Source of the DNA: Actinobaculum massiliense
GTDB taxonomy: Bacteria; Actinomycetota; Actinomycetes; Actinomycetales; Actinomycetaceae
Reading direction: 5' to 3'
Assembly: GCF_001457435.1 (NCBI RefSeq)
Contig: NZ_LN881717.1
Span: 999,139-1,063,138 of the forward strand
DNA length: 64,000 nt
Below, one piece after another: positions 9,980-19,701 of the stretch. The notes beneath the pieces were generated by a model. The model was not told the origin of the DNA. It saw only the letters and a program-made list of their open reading frames with translations, and did not search any database. The position numbers were made by a program, and so were the translations under genes. Position 1 is the stretch's first letter; each line of letters opens with the position of its first letter.

Positions 9980-11119
9980 CTAATTCACGCGCTCCCAGCC
10001 TGAAACGCCGTCCGCGGAATCAAACAAAATACCTTCTCCGCGCGCCGTCCAATGCGGATAGTTCATTCTCAAGCGCACGCGCCCGCCCGCACCGAGCTCG
10101 CCGACCCTCTGGCCGTCCTCCAAATAACGCGCCTCCTGCGGCCAATCCAAGCTGTACGGCAGTTGCAGTTTCTGCCAGCTTGCGCCAGCATCGGCCGAAG
10201 CATAAAGCCCGCCGCCGGCGTAGGACGCATACCCAATACCGGGGGTCGCGAAATACAGCTCATAAAGCCCGCCGGCCGGGAGGTCCCCCACGCGCCAGCG
10301 CGCCTCGCCTTCACCGCGCACGTAGAGCCCATATTTCGCCTCCCCGCCTGCGGAATCTTCGAGGATCGCCTCGTAGTGAACGCCGTCTACTTCCGCGGTT
10401 TCTTCGGGTTCGACGGCGCCGCTCGCCGCGCCGGGAGTGCCGGGCTCCGCAGGCAAGCTCGTCGGACGTTCGGTTGACGCCGGGCTGGGACCGCTATTTG
10501 GGCCGGCGCTCGGTCCGTGCGGGGACTCTCCATCGCCCGCGGCATCGGCCGCGGGGAAAGTATCGCTCGTATATGAGCTTTCGATCTCTTGGAAGAACCA
10601 GCCGCGAAGAGCATAAAAACGGGCATTCCAGGTCGATTCACCCCGCATGACGTAAGTTTGGCCGTGCGCGTTCGCGTAACCCAAAAAACTGCTCGCCACA
10701 TCCGTCATCACGACGCCAGCAGTGCCGGCACTAACGATTCCCGCCGTCACCGCCGCGAGCGCGTCCCACCAGCGCAGACGGCTTGCGCGAATAAGCGCCA
10801 GAATTGCCACGAGCATCACGGCAATTACAAAGAGCACCAGACCGCCGAGAAATGCGACGTTGAGTGCGCGCTCCCAAGCCGGGTTCCAGGTAAGGCCGTG
10901 CTCGCGCACCAGGTAAATATCGCCAAAGCTCAAAGTAGCCCAGGCCGCAATTGCGAGGGCCAGGCTCAGGGCCGCGGCGTACGCCAGTCTGCGCTGGGCC
11001 ACGGGAAGGTGGGCGAGCTGAATCTTCCCGGCCGCGGCTAGCTCTGCATCGCCCGAGGGATCGCCGCTGGGAACGTCACCCACCCCGGGTTGAACGAAGC
11101 TTGCATCACGTGTGCTCAT
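9980..11119 (-). CDS. membrane protein with extracytoplasmic Asp-box domain
   Basis: A 379-residue protein not matched to a named family. A hydrophilic N-terminus (about 42 residues) precedes three hydrophobic segments, near 44-70, 85-112 and 118-145. After these comes a Ser/Pro/Gly-rich linker (about 195-240), then a C-terminal domain with LYASADAGASWQKL, which fits the Asp-box pattern S-x-D-x-G-x-T-W of beta-propeller turns. The soluble C-terminal part is probably outside the cell. The start is firm: GAGGAGGGAGC directly precedes the ATG, and the upstream gene ends 12 bases earlier. Co-transcription with a small membrane protein and two TPR proteins suggests a membrane assembly. The role is unknown. 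Confidence 0.72.
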   Translation of the reverse strand: MSTRDASFVQPGVGDVPSGDPSGDAELAAAGKIQLAHLPVAQRRLAYAAALSLALAIAAWATLSFGDIYLVREHGLTWNPAWERALNVAFLGGLVLFVIAVMLVAILALIRASRLRWWDALAAVTAGIVSAGTAGVVMTDVASSFLGYANAHGQTYVMRGESTWNARFYALRGWFFQEIESSYTSDTFPAADAAGDGESPHGPSAGPNSGPSPASTERPTSLPAEPGTPGAASGAVEPEETAEVDGVHYEAILEDSAGGEAKYGLYVRGEGEARWRVGDLPAGGLYELYFATPGIGYASYAGGGLYASADAGASWQKLQLPYSLDWPQEARYLEDGQRVGELGAGGRVRLRMNYPHWTARGEGILFDSADGVSGWERVN

Positions 11120-11131
11120 GCTCCCTCCTCT

Positions 11132-11674
11132 CTAGGAAAACACCGCAAGCCCAAAGAGCCAGGCCAGGAATACCAAACAAGCCAGAATTGCGAGCGCCGC
11201 GATCGCGATAATCATAAGAATTCGTGTGCCCAGGCGGGCAGTGCGCACGGCGTTATACAGCAGATAGCCCGAGGAAATCAGCGCGCACAGCAAAAGCGGC
11301 GGGCCAGCTAACGCCACCAGAACGACGGCAACTTGCGAGGTGACAGTTACGTCCGCAGCATCCGGACTCCAATCGAGGAGTCCGCTACCGGCCTGAGCCC
11401 ACCAAAAGAAGACCCACAGCACGCCGCCCAACGCCCAGGAATACAATGCCGCGCGAGCGGCCCCCGTCGGCACTTCGGTGTCGCTCGGCGCACAAGTCGC
11501 TATGGCAACTTCGGAACCATCGGGCGCGCAACTACCTGCGTATGCGTCAGCCATTGCGGGCGCGCAACTGCCTGTGTATGCCCCAGCACTGGCTTGCTCC
11601 TCGGCGCAGCTTCGCGAATCCGGGGCGCCCGCCACGGTAGCCCTCGCACCTGGAAACGTCTCGTCATCAGCCAT
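11132..11674 (-). CDS. small multi-pass membrane protein of the TPR operon
   Basis: A 180-residue protein with a cysteine-containing N-terminal region in which short units recur (TGSCAP, AGSCAP, IATCAP at about residues 34-63). It is followed by three hydrophobic segments (about 75-95, 110-140 and 150-178). No known domain is recognised. It ends 12 bases before the next gene on the same strand. The tandem C-A-P units could be lipid-modified or disulfide-linked if exported, but their side of the membrane is unclear. It is probably a partner of the Asp-box membrane protein downstream, by operon position only. Confidence 0.65.
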   Translation of the reverse strand: MADDETFPGARATVAGAPDSRSCAEEQASAGAYTGSCAPAMADAYAGSCAPDGSEVAIATCAPSDTEVPTGAARAALYSWALGGVLWVFFWWAQAGSGLLDWSPDAADVTVTSQVAVVLVALAGPPLLLCALISSGYLLYNAVRTARLGTRILMIIAIAALAILACLVFLAWLFGLAVFS

Positions 11675-11723
11675 GTGTTCAATTTAACCCGCACGAAGCG
11701 CACCCGTACAACGGGACCGCGCA

Positions 11724-12056
11724 TCACCCGAAGATCGCCACGAATGCGAAGAAAACGTGCGCGAGGCAAAGCGCAACAATTACCAGGACGGCACACAGCC
11801 CCACACCGACGAAATGGGCGAAGCAGGAGCCTTCGCGGGTCGCCCGCCGGATCAACACAATGGGTCAGTACCAAGGCGATGATCAGCGCAACCGGCGCAA
11901 GCGGAACCAATACGGAAGGAGCGGTCTCCAGTGAGCCATCGGCCGACGAAGCCGCGGCACTTCCTCTGCTGAATACCGTTCCCAGCGCGATTCGCTGACG
12001 ACGTACAGCAAAGCCACGACGCCGAGGTATACCCAAGCAACGATCGTCGAAATCAT
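11724..12056 (-). pseudogene. decayed small membrane-protein gene at head of TPR operon
   Basis: From an ATG at 12056 a frame reads MISTIVAWVYLGVVALLYVV..., a good membrane segment, but stops after 57 codons. A second hydrophobic stretch (VALIIALVL) and a third (VGLCAVLVIVALCLAHVFF, ending in TGA at 11724) lie in other frames. The layout of three membrane segments resembles the intact 180-residue membrane protein immediately downstream, so this looks like a frameshifted relative. Sequencing error is a real alternative. A set of very small separate membrane peptides is less likely. Confidence 0.4.
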
Positions 12057-12257
12057 GAGTCCGCTGCGGCCCGGGGATTGCTGATCCTCGGTCCGCTGAT
12101 TTCATCTCCGGATGTCATTTTGCTCCTCCCCTTGAGGCGCAACCTACAGGCCACTTCAGGCACAACCTGCAGTTTGCGGAGTTCCATCGATGGCGCGGCC
12201 CCGTTTCTTGCGGCCCAAAACACCGCGCATCAATGCATGCAGGCCCGCCCCCCCCCC

Positions 12258-12318
12258 AAAAAAAAACACCGCCCATATATGCGTGCGGGCCCGGTACTAA
12301 AGCACCGGGCCCACACGC
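12258..12318 (-). terminator. terminator of fba with homopolymer tracts
   Basis: On the minus strand, arms at 12281-12295 and 12304-12318 form a long GC stem around GGGCCCGGT/ACCGGGCCC. After an offset comes a run of nine T (A9 on the plus strand, 12258-12266). It lies just beyond the fba stop. A run of ten C adjoins the A-run, so exact tract lengths may be unreliable. Confidence 0.75.
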
Positions 12319-12339
12319 ACATTAGCGTAAAGCTACGAT

Positions 12340-13359
<1,020 letters not shown>

Positions 13360-13548
13360 TGTGTTTCTCCTTTGATATGGATTGTTGCCCCAATGATTTG
13401 GCGCGCCGGCGCGAAGAATCGCGGCACACTACTCCCACTGGGCGTACTTTCTTATTATCGCATCACCGCGCGCGGGTATCCCGGGCCTTTCGCCGCGGGA
13501 ATTTTATTTGTGAAAATTCGCCCGCGTCACATGCGATACGGTGGCTCC

Positions 13549-13818
13549 ATGAATATTCAAGAAACGCCCGAGGGCTTCGAAATTCGCGACGGCGAAACTC
13601 GTGCGGCATTCATTCAGGTGGACGACGACGGCGAGACCTGGACGCTTCCGCACACCGTTACCGATCCGGCCTATCGCGGCCAGGGTTTGGCGTCTCAGCT
13701 GGTCCAGGCCGTAGTAGATGCGGCCCGCGAGCGCGGCAAGACTTTGCGCGCGGTCTGCCCTTACGTGGTTGCCTGGTTTGAAAAGCATCCGGACAAGCTC
13801 GCGGGCATCAAGCACTAG
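13549..13818 (+). CDS. small GNAT-like acetyltransferase domain protein
   Basis: An 89-residue protein with the compact GNAT fold of the YjdJ/Gtn10 type: HTVTDPAYRGQGLASQLVQA (acetyl-CoA loop, R-G-Q-G-L-A) then LRAVCPYVVAWFEKHPD, both characteristic of this short family. The ATG at 13549 has only a weak ribosome site. An in-frame ATG at 13531 is a possible alternative. It may acetylate a small amine or protein; the substrate is unknown. It sits 84 bases before the sirtuin gene on the same strand, a suggestive pairing of an acetyltransferase with a deacetylase. Confidence 0.82.
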   Translation: MNIQETPEGFEIRDGETRAAFIQVDDDGETWTLPHTVTDPAYRGQGLASQLVQAVVDAARERGKTLRAVCPYVVAWFEKHPDKLAGIKH

Positions 13819-13902
13819 CGTGAGCGCCGGCGCCGCCACCGCTCTGGCACGCCGAGAGATACGCGGACAACCGGCCGCGCGGCCCCGCGATATTGTGGAG
13901 GC

Positions 13903-14739
13903 ATGATTACTGACGTCGAAGAAGCTGCTCAGGAACTTGCGGAACTCATGCGCGGAAAGACCACGGTGGCGATCACCGGCGCGGGAATTTCCACCGAATC
14001 CGGCCTGCCCGATTATCGCGGCAAAGGCTCCACAGAAGAACCCAGTGTGTACTTCGACGATTTTGAATCAGATCCGGTGTGGCGCCGGTGGGTCTGGCAA
14101 CGAAATACCGAGACCTGGCGCGCAGCCGCGGCGCTTGAGCCCAACGAGGGGCACATAGCGATCGCACGTCTGGAAAAAGCCGGCCTCATTAATGGCATCG
14201 CCACGCAAAACGTGGACAATTTGCACCAGAAAGCCGGCTCGCGCAAAATCGCGGAACTCCACGGAAGCTTCGCGCGCGTCACCTGCCTCGGCTGCGGGCG
14301 CGAGTTTTCCCGGGAACGGGTGCAAGAGTTGCTCGATGAACTGAACCCCAACTGGCCCACGGACCCGGATCCGGCGCACGCGGCTATTCTGCCAAGCGCG
14401 GATCGGGCGGCCGCCGAGGCCTCGGCTTTCAAGCCAGCCGATTGCCCCAAATGCGGCGGAATCCTAAAACCGTCTGTGGTTTTCTTCGGCGAATCCCTCC
14501 CGGCTGAAGCCATGCGCCAAAGTTTCGACTGGGCTGGGAAAGCGGACGTGGCGCTCGTGGTCGGGACGTCTCTTATGGTCCTCACCGGAATGTGGGTGAT
14601 GGGCGAGGCCCTCCAGCACGGCGCGCAATGCGCGATTATCAATCTCGGCCCCACCCAGGGCGACCGCTACGCAGATTTGCGCATCGAAGGGAATGCCGGC
14701 CCGGTGCTCACTCACACCGCGGACATACTGCTCAGCTAG
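13903..14739 (+). CDS. NAD-dependent protein deacylase of the sirtuin family
   Basis: A 278-residue Sir2-family enzyme. In order it shows the NAD loop TGAGISTESGLPDYRG, the TQNVDNLHQKAGS segment, ELHGSF with the catalytic His, a four-Cys zinc site (CLGC and CPKC), VVFFGESLP, and VVGTSLMV. It removes acyl groups from lysines using NAD. Possible substrates include metabolic enzymes such as acetyl-CoA synthetase (family knowledge). GTGGAGG five bases upstream of the ATG supports the start. The small GNAT gene immediately upstream may supply the opposing reaction. Confidence 0.94.
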   Translation: MITDVEEAAQELAELMRGKTTVAITGAGISTESGLPDYRGKGSTEEPSVYFDDFESDPVWRRWVWQRNTETWRAAAALEPNEGHIAIARLEKAGLINGIATQNVDNLHQKAGSRKIAELHGSFARVTCLGCGREFSRERVQELLDELNPNWPTDPDPAHAAILPSADRAAAEASAFKPADCPKCGGILKPSVVFFGESLPAEAMRQSFDWAGKADVALVVGTSLMVLTGMWVMGEALQHGAQCAIINLGPTQGDRYADLRIEGNAGPVLTHTADILLS

Positions 14740-14764
14740 GCAGATCAAGCCTTTGACCTGCTCA

Positions 14765-15637
14765 TTAGTCGCCACCGATCGGCAATCGATGATGGGCCCC
14801 GGTCGATATAACGGCGACTAGGGCTGCAAGAGTCCTCTCCCAGTCGCGATGAATCTGCCACCAGGTTAGGCGGATAACCGTGTATCCGAGCCGGTGGAGC
14901 CTGAGGTCACGGGCGCGATCGGTCGCGTACTGCGCTACGTCATCGTGGAATTCGTAGGAATCGCACTCAATCACGAGCGACTTTCCAACCAGAATATCCA
15001 CGTAGCCCACCCCATCAATGAAAACCTGTTGCCGGAACTTCACTCCCCGAGCTTGTAGCCCGAACTTCACCTTGGTTTCTGAGCCCGATTGGGATAAGCC
15101 GTCGACGCGCCTCAGGCTGCGGCGAAGGTTCACCGGGTAGCCCTCGATGATCTCGTCAATATCTCCCCGTCCTAACAACCCGGTATTGAGCGCGGATTCA
15201 AGGAGAATTGCTACCTCTGAGGCTTCAAGGCAACGCCCGGCATGCGCGAGCGCCCGAGCCGGCGAGGCAATCGGCCCCCTATCGGGCCAACTATCCAGCC
15301 ATGGGCGATGCGGCAGAATCGCCGGCGCAAAATCCGTTTTCACCTGTTGACCGTTGAAGGCGTAACGCGGTTTATAGGCATGCACTCTCGAAAAGGGAGG
15401 GGTCCACAAACCCCAGAGTTTGCAGGCACTGATACAGGTCGGCCGCATCTTATTTCGATAGCTTTGGCGCACCTCGGGCGGAGCATCCTCGGTAGCATAC
15501 CAACCATCCAAGTACTCCCACCGATTTTTCTTGGCATAGTTACGGATCTGAAATGGGCTGCAGACCTCAAGCAGCGCTTTCCTTGAAACGACGCCCGTGA
15601 TCCCAGCTCCTCCGGTAGACGGAATCACCATGTTCAT
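14765..15637 (-). CDS. DUF559 (Vsr-like fold) endonuclease-domain protein
   Basis: About 290 residues from the ATG at 15637 (MNMVIPSTGG). In-frame starts at 15664 and 15787 exist, but the extra N-terminus looks non-coding. The N-terminal half (ITGVVSRKALLEVCSPFQIR..., YLDGWYAT) resembles the helix-turn-helix region found ahead of DUF559 domains, as in AbiEi-like proteins. The C-terminal part is the nuclease-like core: VDILVGKSLVIECDSYEFH, then ATDRARDLRLHRLGYTVIRLTW, with Asp and Glu placed as in PD-(D/E)XK/Vsr folds. Many Actinobacteria carry such solitary genes. No methylase or toxin partner is adjacent. Function is undetermined. Confidence 0.75.
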   Translation of the reverse strand: MNMVIPSTGGAGITGVVSRKALLEVCSPFQIRNYAKKNRWEYLDGWYATEDAPPEVRQSYRNKMRPTCISACKLWGLWTPPFSRVHAYKPRYAFNGQQVKTDFAPAILPHRPWLDSWPDRGPIASPARALAHAGRCLEASEVAILLESALNTGLLGRGDIDEIIEGYPVNLRRSLRRVDGLSQSGSETKVKFGLQARGVKFRQQVFIDGVGYVDILVGKSLVIECDSYEFHDDVAQYATDRARDLRLHRLGYTVIRLTWWQIHRDWERTLAALVAVISTGAHHRLPIGGD

Positions 15638-15884
15638 ATGGCTAAGCCCATAGGAAAATCTCATGCCTCGAATGGAGCCCGGCTCCGACTGTGGAAAACC
15701 TACGCGCCAAGCGATCTGTGGAAACCATCGCCACGCAGTCCACCACCCATCGCCACGCAGCACGCCAACAACGCGACATCCGCCCACCTGACGTGCCGGA
15801 AAAATGAAGCTTGATTCTCGCTAAGCGCCTGCCCGAGGTTGGCCTGCGCGCAGATAGGCGAGGAAAAGCCCGGCGCGCCATTAC

Positions 15885-16054
15885 TCCCACGGGTGAAGTA
15901 TCGCCACGTACGGAATAGAAACGCTCTGACCTGGTGTTTTTCCTGGCCGGATTCGCCGCAAATCTCGGGTACTGCAGACCCGCTTCACTTTGGTGTGGAT
16001 ATACGCGCGGATCCATGCAGGGATGTACACGTATATCCACACCAAAATAAAGCC
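15885..16054. repeat. two-hairpin intergenic repeat, copy B
   Basis: Second copy. The box CGGAATAGAAACGCTCTGAC begins at 15911 and differs from copy A at one base. A weaker small hairpin with G-U pairs follows (CTGG/CTGG around TGTTTTTC). The long hairpin arms, 15989-16005 and 16030-16046, pair perfectly over 17 bases, with an ATCCATGCAGG top resembling copy A. Similarity to copy A continues upstream to about 15890 (GGTGAAG.ATCGCCACG). It lies between the divergent DUF559 and P-type ATPase genes. The remainder of the 15638-16142 gap shows nothing else I can support, except a possible -10 (TATAGAAT) about ten bases before the ATPase ATG. Confidence 0.75.
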
Positions 16055-16142
16055 AGTTCCCGAGCCCCGTAGCAGAACCCGCCAATTCCAGCTCATACTC
16101 CCGACTAGCCGACCCGACCGCGAACACCTATAGAATTTCGGC

Positions 16143-18722
16143 ATGAGTCACGAGGGAACAACGCCTGCCCAGTCTCCGAGCAAGAAAGAGCTCTGGGACG
16201 ATCCCACCCAGAACAACGAGCACGTGCCCAGTGCCGACCCGGCGCGCGGCCTCACCGAGGAAGAGGCTGAAAAGCTCCGCCAGGAGGGCAAGTTCAACGA
16301 CTTGCCAGACCGCTCGGGCCGCTCCACCGCCCAGATCATCCGCGACAACGTTTTCACGCGGATCAACTTCATGCTGGGCACGCTGTTTGTGCTAGTTATG
16401 CTCACGGGTTCGTGGATTAACGGCGCCTTCGGCCTGCTCATTATTTTCAACTCGATTATCGGTATCATCCAGGAGCTCCGCGCCAAGCGTACGCTGGACA
16501 ACCTCGCGGTGATCGGCGAAGCCCGCCCGCGCGTTCGCCGCGACGGCACCGTGCGCGAGGTCTCCCCCGAAGACGTAGTCCTCGGGGACGTCATCGTCAT
16601 CAAACCCGGCGAGCAGATCGTGGTGGACGGCGAAGTTACCGAATCGTCCTATCTGGAAATTGACGAATCCCTGCTCACCGGCGAATCCGACCCGATTCAC
16701 AAGGATCCCGGCTCGCCGATCATGTCCGGCTCGTTCGTCTCCTCCGGCACCGGCTCCTACCGCGCCACCCGCGTGGGCCCGGACGCCTACGCGTCCAAAC
16801 TCACGCACGAAGCCTCGCGTTTCTCCCTCGTCGATTCGCAGTTGCAAAGCGGCATCAACTCGATTCTCCGCGCCATCACCTGGATCCTCGTCCCGGTCGG
16901 TATCCTCACCATCGTCGGCCAAATCCGCGCCGGCGGCGACGACTGGCGCGAAATCATCCTCTCGGTCACCGGCGCCCTAGTGCCAATGATCCCCGAAGGC
17001 CTCGTCCTCATCACCTCCACCGCCTTCGCGCTCGGCGTGATCCGCCTCGGCCGCCTAAAAGTCCTGGTCAACGAGTTGCCAGCCATCGAAGGTCTAGCGC
17101 GCGTAGACACCGTCGCCGCTGACAAAACCGGCACGCTCACCGAAAACACGCTCACCTTCGCCGGTATCGAGCCAATTGCGGGGAGCGAGCCGAACGACGG
17201 TAGCGATTTTCCCGACGACGCCGTAGCGCGAAAAATTCTGGCCCAACTCGGCGCGGCCGATTCCTCCCCCAATTCTTCGATGGAAGCAATCATTGAAGCC
17301 GTGGGCACGCCAGAACGCACTTGGGAGGTCATCGGCCAGCAGCCATTTACCTCAGCGAAGAAGTGGTCCGGCATGAGCTTCGCGGGCGTGGACCTCGAGC
17401 CAGACCCCGAATCCGCGCCAGACCCCGAATCCGAGCGCAATTTCGTGCTGGGCGCCCCGGATGTGCTACTTGACCTGGCCAACGGTTTCGAAGAAGCCAA
17501 AGCCCGCGCGGCGGAAATTTCCTCCGCCGGCCTGCGTGCGCTACTCCTGGCTGAGGCCTCGGCAAACGTCGCGAGCGCGGAGGCGCCCGGCGACGTCACC
17601 CCTCTGGCCTTCGTTCTTCTTGATCAGAAGATCCGCCCGGACGCGGGTGACACCCTTAAGTTCTTCGAATCGCAAGGAGTTGAGGTCAAGGTAATTTCCG
17701 GCGATAACGCCCAAGCCGTCGGCGCAGTTACCCGAAATATTGGCGTTGACCTCGGCGAACCCGTGGACGCGCGCCGCATTGAAGAGCCCTCTTTCGAGGA
17801 AACCATCAACACGCACCAGGTGTTCGGGCGCGTCACCCCGGAGCAAAAGCGCGCGATGGTGAAGGCCATGCAAAGCCGCGGGCATCGCGTGGCTATGACC
17901 GGCGACGGCGTGAACGATGTTTTGGCCCTCAAAGATTCCGACCTCGGGATCGGCATGGGATCCGGCACCTCCGCCACCCGCTCGGTGGCCAAGATCGTGC
18001 TCCTGGACGATAAGTTCTCCGCCCTCCCCTTCGTGGTGGCCGAGGGCCGGCGCGTGGTCGGAAACATCGAGCGCGTGGCACGCTTGTTCCTCACCAAAAC
18101 CACCTATTCGGCGTTGCTCGCCATCCTGGTTTTGCTGTGGGGCTTGCAGTACCCGTTCCAGCCAATTCACGTGACGATCACCGGCTGGTTCACCATCGGC
18201 ATCCCGGCGTTCTTCCTCTCCCTGCCGCCGAATAATGACAAAGCGGAAGACGGCTTCGTCCGCCGCGTGATGGGCTTCGGCTTCCCGGCCGGCGCGATCG
18301 TCGGCGCGGTCACTTTCGCCACCTACCTCATCCTTGGCGGGAATCGGGGCGCGAACCAAGAGCTCGCGGTTCAGGTGTCGACGGCGACGCTCCTGGCTAT
18401 GATCATTGCTTCCTCCTGGGTGCTCGCGGTGGTCGCGCGACCGTACAACTGGTGGAAGATCGTGCTGGTTATGTTGCCACTAATTGGCTACTACATCATT
18501 TTCACGGGTGCTCTGACGCAAGACTTTTTCCTGCTGGACTCTTCCAATCCGCAAACAATGACGGTCGGAATTGTGGCGGGCATTATCGGCGCCGCACTGA
18601 TTGAAGTGCTGTGGTGGGTGATGCGCCTTCGATCTGGGCAGGGCGTGAAATTCTTTGAATCCGCCGAGGCTCGCAAGAACCGCCAGGTCCAGGCCGAGTT
18701 GCGCGAGCGCGCCCGCGGGTAA
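16143..18722 (+). CDS. CtpE-like cation-translocating P-type ATPase
   Basis: An 859-residue membrane pump. Visible elements are the actuator TGES (SLLTGESDP), the ion-path segment VPMIPEGLVLITSTAFALG, the phosphorylation motif AADKTGTLTEN with Asp327, the nucleotide-binding and hinge motif TGDGVNDVLALKDSDLGIGMG, and a C-terminal block of membrane helices. The sequence around the phosphorylation site (NELPAIEGLARVDTV) closely resembles mycobacterial CtpE, implicated in calcium uptake. There is no N-terminal heavy-metal-binding domain. The cytoplasmic loop carries a short acidic repeat, PDPESAPDPES. It is transcribed alone. Cation specificity is inferred, not shown. Confidence 0.9.
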   Translation: MSHEGTTPAQSPSKKELWDDPTQNNEHVPSADPARGLTEEEAEKLRQEGKFNDLPDRSGRSTAQIIRDNVFTRINFMLGTLFVLVMLTGSWINGAFGLLIIFNSIIGIIQELRAKRTLDNLAVIGEARPRVRRDGTVREVSPEDVVLGDVIVIKPGEQIVVDGEVTESSYLEIDESLLTGESDPIHKDPGSPIMSGSFVSSGTGSYRATRVGPDAYASKLTHEASRFSLVDSQLQSGINSILRAITWILVPVGILTIVGQIRAGGDDWREIILSVTGALVPMIPEGLVLITSTAFALGVIRLGRLKVLVNELPAIEGLARVDTVAADKTGTLTENTLTFAGIEPIAGSEPNDGSDFPDDAVARKILAQLGAADSSPNSSMEAIIEAVGTPERTWEVIGQQPFTSAKKWSGMSFAGVDLEPDPESAPDPESERNFVLGAPDVLLDLANGFEEAKARAAEISSAGLRALLLAEASANVASAEAPGDVTPLAFVLLDQKIRPDAGDTLKFFESQGVEVKVISGDNAQAVGAVTRNIGVDLGEPVDARRIEEPSFEETINTHQVFGRVTPEQKRAMVKAMQSRGHRVAMTGDGVNDVLALKDSDLGIGMGSGTSATRSVAKIVLLDDKFSALPFVVAEGRRVVGNIERVARLFLTKTTYSALLAILVLLWGLQYPFQPIHVTITGWFTIGIPAFFLSLPPNNDKAEDGFVRRVMGFGFPAGAIVGAVTFATYLILGGNRGANQELAVQVSTATLLAMIIASSWVLAVVARPYNWWKIVLVMLPLIGYYIIFTGALTQDFFLLDSSNPQTMTVGIVAGIIGAALIEVLWWVMRLRSGQGVKFFESAEARKNRQVQAELRERARG

Positions 18723-18928
18723 CGAACCGCCCAGCCCGGCGCGCACCCAACCCGCGCTTAAGTAGCCCGCCCGCACCCAATTGGCCCGCTTGGTTCGCGG
18801 GTAAGTAGCCCGCCCGGGGCAAACAACACCCCCGGATAATTAGCGCCCGTTCTGCCGCCCGCGAATTAGCGACACGTCTCAGCGAAAACCTATCGGCGCG
18901 GACACCTTCACCCAGTATTCTTGCGCGC

Positions 18929-19699
18929 GTGATAACGACGAACGAAGAAATCGAGTACGCGGCGCGCGTCGAAGATGCCGTCAAGACCTACGGCGAGGGC
19001 GATGCCCAGGTAAAAGCCCTCGACCACGTGAGCGTGGCCTTCGAAAAGGGCAAGTTTACGGCGGTGATGGGCCCCTCCGGCTCCGGAAAATCAACCCTGA
19101 TGCATTGCGCGGCCGGGCTCGACGCTCCCACTTCCGGGCGCATCTACATTGGCGACACGGAGATTTCCGCCCTGCCGGATAAGAAGCTCACCCGCCTGCG
19201 CCGTGACCGGATTGGCTTTATTTTCCAGGCCTTCAACCTGATTCCGACCCTGACCGCCCGGGAAAACATCGTGTTGCCTCTCTCCATCGCCGGGCAAAAG
19301 GTAGATCAAGACTGGTTTGACCAGGTCGTTGCCGCGGTGGGGCTGGAAAACCGGCTCACCCATAAGCCTGCCGAGCTTTCCGGCGGCCAGCAGCAGCGCG
19401 TGGCCTGCGCCCGCGCCCTCGTCAGCCGCCCGGAAATCATTTTCGCGGACGAGCCCACCGGCAATCTCGATTCCCGCGCGAGCACGGAAATTCTTGAGTT
19501 CCTCCGCCGCTCCGTGGACGACTTCGGCCAAACCATCGTTATGGTGACGCACGATCCGACCGCCGCCACCTACACCGACCTCGCGGTCTTCCTGCGCGAC
19601 GGCAAAATCACCGAGTCCATCGAAAAGCCTTCCCGGGACTCCGTTTTGCAGATTCTCGCCGACGCCGAGCCCGCCAGCGCGGCCACCGTGGAGGCGTAG
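18929..19699 (+). CDS. ABC transporter ATP-binding protein (MacB/LolD-type)
   Basis: A 256-residue ATPase. Walker A is MGPSGSGKSTLMH, the Q-loop region IFQAFNLIPTLTARENI, the signature LSGGQQQRVACARAL, Walker B IIFADEPTGNLDS, and the switch His is in MVTHDP. The family powers FtsX/MacB-type permeases in export or lipid/peptide release rather than uptake. It starts at a GTG with no strong ribosome site. Its stop is followed two bases later by the permease ATG, so both are certainly one unit. The C-terminus is extended slightly by an Ala-rich tail. Confidence 0.94.
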   Translation: MITTNEEIEYAARVEDAVKTYGEGDAQVKALDHVSVAFEKGKFTAVMGPSGSGKSTLMHCAAGLDAPTSGRIYIGDTEISALPDKKLTRLRRDRIGFIFQAFNLIPTLTARENIVLPLSIAGQKVDQDWFDQVVAAVGLENRLTHKPAELSGGQQQRVACARALVSRPEIIFADEPTGNLDSRASTEILEFLRRSVDDFGQTIVMVTHDPTAATYTDLAVFLRDGKITESIEKPSRDSVLQILADAEPASAATVEA

Positions 19700-19701
19700 C
19701 A

